From: Akkermansiaceae bacterium
GTDB lineage: Bacteria > Verrucomicrobiota > Verrucomicrobiia > Verrucomicrobiales > Akkermansiaceae
Assembly: GCA_025354565.1 (NCBI GenBank)
Contig: JANXMQ010000083.1
Coordinates: 1-64,000, forward strand
Direction: 5' to 3'
Length of the DNA stretch: 64,000 nucleotides
Under the pieces are notes generated by a model. It was not told the DNA's origin and ran no database searches. It worked only from the letters and a program-made list of their open reading frames with translations. Shown one piece after another: positions 59,101 to 64,000 of the stretch. Made by a program: the position numbers and the translations under genes. Position 1 is the first letter of the stretch, and the number at the start of each line of letters is the position of its first letter.

Positions 59101-59212
59101 TCTGCCCAGCAGTAGCCTCGGCCACCATGCCGCTATCGAACAGGGCTTTGCCCTCTTTAAATGCCTGCCACGAGGCCGCCGCCCTCAACATTGCTTCCGT
59201 CCACCCGCTCAT
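56183..59212 (-). CDS. SNF2-family helicase with SWIM zinc finger
   Basis: 1009 residues from ATG 59212 (GTG at 59236 also possible). A SWIM zinc finger lies at about residues 65-85: HCHCADNQRSGSVCCHAVASG. The helicase region starts near 545: LLADDMGLGKTLQ (Walker A), VVDEASLMRN (motif II as DEAS rather than DEAH or DEAQ), ALTGTPIENGVQDLW, MLIFSQFQTQL, LRLDGQTRN and DRAHRIGQTRPV. Such bacterial SWIM-SNF2 proteins are common and may act in chromosome transactions or defence; the role is unknown. The middle (90-540) is not recognised. tRNA-Pro lies upstream. Confidence 0.9.
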   Translation of the reverse strand: MSGWTEAMLRAAASWQAFKEGKALFDSGMVAEATAGQTGWQGIVKVGKRLMKVSVTVKSATDFDTHCHCADNQRSGSVCCHAVASGLATLKKSGEKFLQSVPVQKPVNQTIEAVPWQILLPLNWRDALKRGKLAATLAVASGNEISLADERLSAWLAKMGVARKDILSLNLDGPQVPTFLEAIAEHPRLAVGKDRLLIQIRSGERLRLSAANHLDDRIQLVPDPDSGPWLGIGGSFWQISEDSVTRVGEGGIPADLAANLTELAGGNTVQIPTQRFFNHLESWQEWLHFPEGSWLDTLRFVQAPAVFELTLEGSLHHVEAQLRVCYGSAPPVPPGMGKVEGLPRLASNHCEIRDLTQEEQAAGRLSKAGFEVENFSSGRWVMKEESAILDFLTQSLPILRKEWTVIEGDKFGHVQKQVAVVTPKINIIGSGTDWLSFDLSFQTTDGIIIPTAEVRRLLRSGKGYGVGTGGRRLILSGDLANIIDPLFADLELRQENGHFMASAKAGELILEIRNKIDNSLSDNNQLDSYQFIFPATIHADLRPYQAHGAGWMLDRVQRYGGALLADDMGLGKTLQTIALIERLFEDSQTDGGVVMVIATASLLGNWRAEFAKFAPARQVRILHGASRDVEREKVRPGDVILTSYGTLARDLAYHLKRDYLAVVVDEASLMRNPDTDHAKAVSKLRANCRIALTGTPIENGVQDLWSIFRFIQPGWLGGREEFRQRYEPSVLAAEAAGTAMERLRLKISPFLLRRTKEQVAPELPSKIFIDEFCDLSPNQQAVYKELLVEGRKRVDAIADSGNQGAARMQMLTALLRLRQTCCDLALFGNESFNRLLISQRSAKLQRLLELIEEAVNGNHRMLIFSQFQTQLREIEKCISERGWKSLRLDGQTRNRQQLVDQFQQADGPPVFLISLKTGGYGLNLTAADMVVHFDPWWNPAAEAQATDRAHRIGQTRPVTVYRLLTRGTVEEKVIRLQAKKRELASAIDENGAGDAAGWSMDELASVLAE

Positions 59213-59312
59213 TGTTGCGCAGTGTTTCTGGATCACGGTTTGTGTGCAATCGGAACAGGCGAAATAAATTCCTCAAGGATTGCTGAGGATACCACCGACC
59301 TTGTGGGAAAAA

Positions 59313-59389
59313 TGGTCGGGGCGGCCAGATTCGAACTGACGACATCCGCGTCCCAAACGCGGCGCTCTACCAGGCTGAGCTACGCCCCG
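59313..59389 (-). tRNA. tRNA-Pro (TGG)
   Basis: Full cloverleaf on the minus strand: acceptor CGGGGCG/CGCCCCG, anticodon stem CCGCG/CGCGG around loop TTTGGGA with anticodon TGG, T-arm GTCAG-TTCGAAT-CTGGC, discriminator A and encoded CCA. Confidence 0.97.
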
Positions 59390-59552
59390 TGCACGGGCGG
59401 ACCCTTGGCGAATCCCTCTGGTGAATCAAGAATTTCCTCAATTTAATTTTAAATCTCCCGCATTCGCCAAACAGGCAAACGCTCGTGCCTTTCAGACGCC
59501 TGAAAAATTCCCGCTTGGCACCTACCTAGCCAGCCTCCACATTCCACCCACA

Positions 59553-59647
59553 CGACAGGGGAGCTTCACGCCCGTGAAGCCGAGATTTTCCGACGCGCGG
59601 GAAAAACCCTCCGAACCTGACGCGGGTCATGCCGCCGTAGGAAGTCG
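59553..59647 (+). promoter_or_regulatory. TPP riboswitch (THI element)
   Basis: The thiamine pyrophosphate aptamer is readable: ACAGGGGAGC near 59555, the GCCGAGATT pyrimidine-sensing block, and ACCCTCCGAACCTGACGCGG with GTCATGCCGCCGTAGGAAG. It precedes thiC and a strong terminator at 59674, so bound TPP should stop transcription. Confidence 0.93.
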
Positions 59648-59673
59648 AAACCGCCCCCAGTTTCCCCTTCCCC

Positions 59674-59705
59674 GGCCGTGCCTTATCCGCACGGCCTTTT
59701 TCTTT
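59674..59705 (+). terminator. Riboswitch-controlled terminator
   Basis: GGCCGTGC (59674-59681) pairs with GCACGGCC (59689-59696), loop of seven bases, followed by TTTTTCTTT. It lies between the aptamer and thiC and is the likely expression platform. Confidence 0.9.
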
Positions 59706-59733
59706 CCACCTCCTCTCTCTTCCCTCTTTCTAA

Positions 59734-61818
<2,085 letters not shown>

Positions 61819-61941
61819 AGCTTCCCCACCCTTTTCTGATTCAGATAATCAATTCTAAACGACCTCAGGAATATTAATTCGAGCACTTCTACTCGCTGCC
61901 GAATTCAGCATCCGATTCAAACAACTCAACAATAACCATCA

Positions 61942-63093
61942 ATGATCATTACCCGCGTCAGACTTGCAAATTGGAAGAATTTCAAGAAGGTGGATGTCAA
62001 TTTGCGCGGCCGCGTATTCGTTGTGGGTGCAAATGCTAGCGGAAAATCCAACTTCCTCGATGTGTTTCGATTCCTCCGCGATATCGCAAAGCCAAAAGGA
62101 GGAGGCCTACAGCAAGCCGTTAGTTCTAGAGGTGGAATCTCAAAAATACGTTGTTTATCAGCGCGAAAAAATCCACTTGTAGAGATAGAAGTGGAAATAG
62201 GTGAGTTGGCCGATACAATTCCAAGCTTCCGTTACGGAATTGGAATTCGGCAGGAGAATAAAGGCAAAAGACGAATAATGCTCGATTATGAGCGAGTCTG
62301 GAAGGACGAAGTCCTTATCCTAGATCGACCAGCAATGATTTCGGAAGACGAGGCCGATGACGAGAGGCTGACGATGACCTACCTGGAAAATGCAACGACC
62401 AATGCGCTTTTCCGTGACGTCGCAGACTTATTTGGTTCTGTATCCTATCTCCATCTCGTTCCTCAGCTTTTAAGATCAGTCAAATCTGCCGAGATAGAAC
62501 AACCAGGGGAAGATTTTTACGGCAGAAATTTCCTTGTTAGAGTGACTAAGACTGCCGATCGAACGAGGAAAGCTAGACTCAATAGAATTATGAAAGCGCT
62601 CGAGAACGCGCTACCGCAATTCGATGCGCTTAAAGACGACAAAGACAGCGCTGGCGTACCTCACCTTCTGCTTCGTCTCAAACATTGGCGACCTGATGCG
62701 GGCTGGCAGAATGAGGAGCAATTCTCAGACGGAACGATCCGCTTATTGGGATTATTTTGGTCAATGCTTGAAGGCGATACTGTACTACTTTTTGAAGAAC
62801 CAGAACTATCATTGAATGATCGTATCGTCGAAATGCTTCCCGGCCTACTTTGGAAGTTACAGTCCTCCAAAGGACGCCAGGCAATTCTCACGACCCATAG
62901 TTTATCACTTCTATCCGACCCCGGAATAGCTGCAGAAGATGTATTACTTCTTGAGAATGGAGTTGAAGGAACTGAAATTAAGCAGGCAAGTTCAGACCCC
63001 GAAATCGTGGCAATGATGCGGGCCGGAATGACCGTCGGCGATGCTGTATTGCCGAGAACCGCACCGCAGAATGTGACCGAACTCACTCTCTGA
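61942..63093 (+). CDS. AAA/ABC-type ATPase of a two-gene module
   Basis: 383 residues of the SMC/OLD-related AAA class (AAA_15/AAA_21-like). N-terminus MIITRVRLANWKNF, Walker A GANASGKSN, a lid-like middle domain, a degenerate signature FSDGTIRLLG, Walker B VLLFEEPELSL and switch His in LTTHSLSLL. Such ATPases pair with nucleases in defence systems. The next gene, seven bases downstream, has TOPRIM-like acidic residues. The pair has low G+C (line at 62101: 26/60) compared with thiC (42/60 at 60481), suggesting horizontal transfer. Confidence 0.85.
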   Translation: MIITRVRLANWKNFKKVDVNLRGRVFVVGANASGKSNFLDVFRFLRDIAKPKGGGLQQAVSSRGGISKIRCLSARKNPLVEIEVEIGELADTIPSFRYGIGIRQENKGKRRIMLDYERVWKDEVLILDRPAMISEDEADDERLTMTYLENATTNALFRDVADLFGSVSYLHLVPQLLRSVKSAEIEQPGEDFYGRNFLVRVTKTADRTRKARLNRIMKALENALPQFDALKDDKDSAGVPHLLLRLKHWRPDAGWQNEEQFSDGTIRLLGLFWSMLEGDTVLLFEEPELSLNDRIVEMLPGLLWKLQSSKGRQAILTTHSLSLLSDPGIAAEDVLLLENGVEGTEIKQASSDPEIVAMMRAGMTVGDAVLPRTAPQNVTELTL

Positions 63094-63100
63094 TTTCCAG

Positions 63101-63724
63101 ATGAACAGAGCGGTAAATATAGCTGTCGAGGATCGGCTAAGCGAAGCAGTGCTGAGATTGCTTCTCTCGCGTGCAAAAGGTAAGCCGATTGTGTCAAAAT
63201 CGTATCCCCTCTCAAAAGGCTGGCAGAAAGACGTTGGCCCAAATGGATATGGCTACATCAAAAAGAGCCTTCCGGCTTTTAATGCGGCTTCAGCCGTCAC
63301 TCCATTTGTAATTTTAGTTGATGCGGATAATCGTCCTTGCCCACCAGAAACTATCAAGTCTTGGCTGGAAGATGAGGTTCAAAACCCGAATCTAGTTATC
63401 CGAATCGCAATTCGGGAGGTGGAAGCATGGCTTTTGGCAGATCGTTCTGGAATTGCGGATTTTTTAGCTGTCCCGGAATCTTGTATTCCCCTTGATCCAT
63501 CGAGAATCAAAGACCCCAAACGTTATCTATCACGTTTGGCAGCGAGATCCCGGCGCAGAGAAATTCGTGAAGATTTGGCACGCGCGCCAGGGACAAGAAG
63601 CAAAACAGGTCCGTTCTTTTCCCAGTCACTTCAGCATTTCACCAAAGATCTTTGGGACATCTCGGTAGCAAGGCTTCATTCAGCGGACTTAAATCGAGCG
63701 ATACTCGCATTGGATAAGATTTGA
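63101..63724 (+). CDS. DUF4276/TOPRIM-like putative nuclease
   Basis: 207 residues, soluble. TOPRIM-like pattern: an early Glu in VNIAVEDRLSEAVLRLLLS, then ILVDADN (Asp-x-Asp) and a Glu block IREVEAWLLADR typical of DUF4276-type proteins. It follows the ATPase gene by seven bases on the same strand and shares its A+T-rich composition. Architecture recalls ATPase-plus-TOPRIM defence pairs (OLD and PARIS types), with the TOPRIM subunit as nuclease effector. I cannot assign a named system from sequence alone. Confidence 0.7.
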   Translation: MNRAVNIAVEDRLSEAVLRLLLSRAKGKPIVSKSYPLSKGWQKDVGPNGYGYIKKSLPAFNAASAVTPFVILVDADNRPCPPETIKSWLEDEVQNPNLVIRIAIREVEAWLLADRSGIADFLAVPESCIPLDPSRIKDPKRYLSRLAARSRRREIREDLARAPGTRSKTGPFFSQSLQHFTKDLWDISVARLHSADLNRAILALDKI

Positions 63725-63820
63725 AGAATATGAAGAAGTTAATTCTATCCTCGCCCTGTTTGAGTAACTGCGCACCCGATCGCCCGAGAGTGAACGGCCC
63801 GGATTTTCACGCGATGTTCA

Positions 63821-64000
63821 CTACGACGCTTGGCCGGCTCTGAGCTCGGCGATTTCGGATTCGAGGCTTGCGAGACGCGCCTCGATGGCGGCGCGCCAAC
63901 CGTTTTCCGCAGGGGTGTCCTCGGCTGCGGGAGGAGTCCCGGTGATGGAGGGGCTGTCCGCGGCGGCGGGTGACAGGAGGTGAGCGAAGCTCTCGACCCG
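63821..64000 (-). CDS. C-terminal end of YceH/DUF480-like protein
   Basis: The last 59 residues of a leftward gene cut by the window edge, ending at TAG (63823-63821). The visible start RVESFAHLLSP resembles the DUF480 (YceH) segment that closes the second winged helix (RYAHLLS), and the end is a coiled-coil AIEARLASLESEIAELRAG, also typical of that family. Codon use matches the high-G+C chromosome. Assignment rests on a short segment. Confidence 0.6.
   Translation of the reverse strand, partial: RVESFAHLLSPAAADSPSITGTPPAAEDTPAENGWRAAIEARLASLESEIAELRAGQAS

Noticed and set aside
59313-59389. tRNA-Pro as an attachment site for the ATPase/TOPRIM island
   Set aside because: The island starts over 2 kb away beyond thiC, I see no repeat of the tRNA 3' end nearby and no integrase.
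61942-63724. Naming the module PARIS
   Set aside because: The second protein looks DUF4276-like rather than DUF4435-like, and I cannot run a profile search; I keep only the general architecture.

Overview
This window is a high-G+C chromosomal segment (typical genes about 58-70% G+C) from what is most likely a member of the Verrucomicrobiota. I infer this from gene content: a secreted DUF1080 protein, a secreted FAD-dependent oxidoreductase, BatA-type von Willebrand proteins, a SecG with a proline-rich tail, and GGCG-TCT-CGCC palindromes inserted inside a coding gene. No rRNA is present to settle the taxonomy. One tRNA (Pro, anticodon TGG), one TPP riboswitch with its terminator and several intrinsic terminators can be read. 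I see no CRISPR array.

Layout. 1-11.5 kb: 3'-truncated aconitase, a small haem c lipoprotein overlapping a LysE exporter, an L,D-transpeptidase, pterin dehydratase, and secreted catabolic or unknown enzymes (esterase-like, FAD oxidoreductase, DUF1080). 11.5-20.7 kb: a membrane-anchored transglutaminase-like protein, SMC, and a secreted fibronectin-III/cyclophilin fusion. 20.7-27.4 kb: a leftward run dgt - VWA protein - VWA protein, interrupted by a divergent pair of a nucleotidyltransferase-fold protein and a winged-helix regulator with a palindromic operator in its promoter. 27.5-31.5 kb: HupE-like protein, rhomboid protease, SecG, and a PP2C phosphatase next to a very small kinase-like protein.

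31.5-34.6 kb is a 3.0-kb mobile element. It has 17-bp perfect terminal inverted repeats, a 7-bp flanking duplication, a decayed IS1-family-like transposase and AT-richer passenger genes: an HTH plus ImmA/IrrE-type metallopeptidase gene and an upstream partner gene of unknown family. A WYL regulator, an S10 peptidase and a DUF4870 protein follow.

37.9-51.7 kb is a nitrate-assimilation region: outer-membrane porin, LysR regulator, a signal-less NrtA-like protein (candidate sensor), Tat-exported NrtA, permease NrtB, two ATPases, siroheme nitrite reductase, a free-standing flavodoxin domain, a fused DmsB/DmsC-like electron-transfer subunit and the molybdopterin nitrate reductase. Together these could bring nitrate across both membranes and reduce it to ammonium, with the membrane subunit feeding quinol electrons to the nitrate reductase and the flavodoxin a candidate donor for either reductase (inference).

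51.7-59.2 kb: NodB deacetylase, guaA and guaB separated by a large repeat hairpin, and a SWIM/SNF2 helicase. 59.3-64 kb: tRNA-Pro, TPP riboswitch-controlled thiC with an in-frame repeat insertion, then an AT-rich two-gene ATPase plus TOPRIM-like module that looks like a defence system, and the 3' end of a YceH/DUF480 gene at the right edge.
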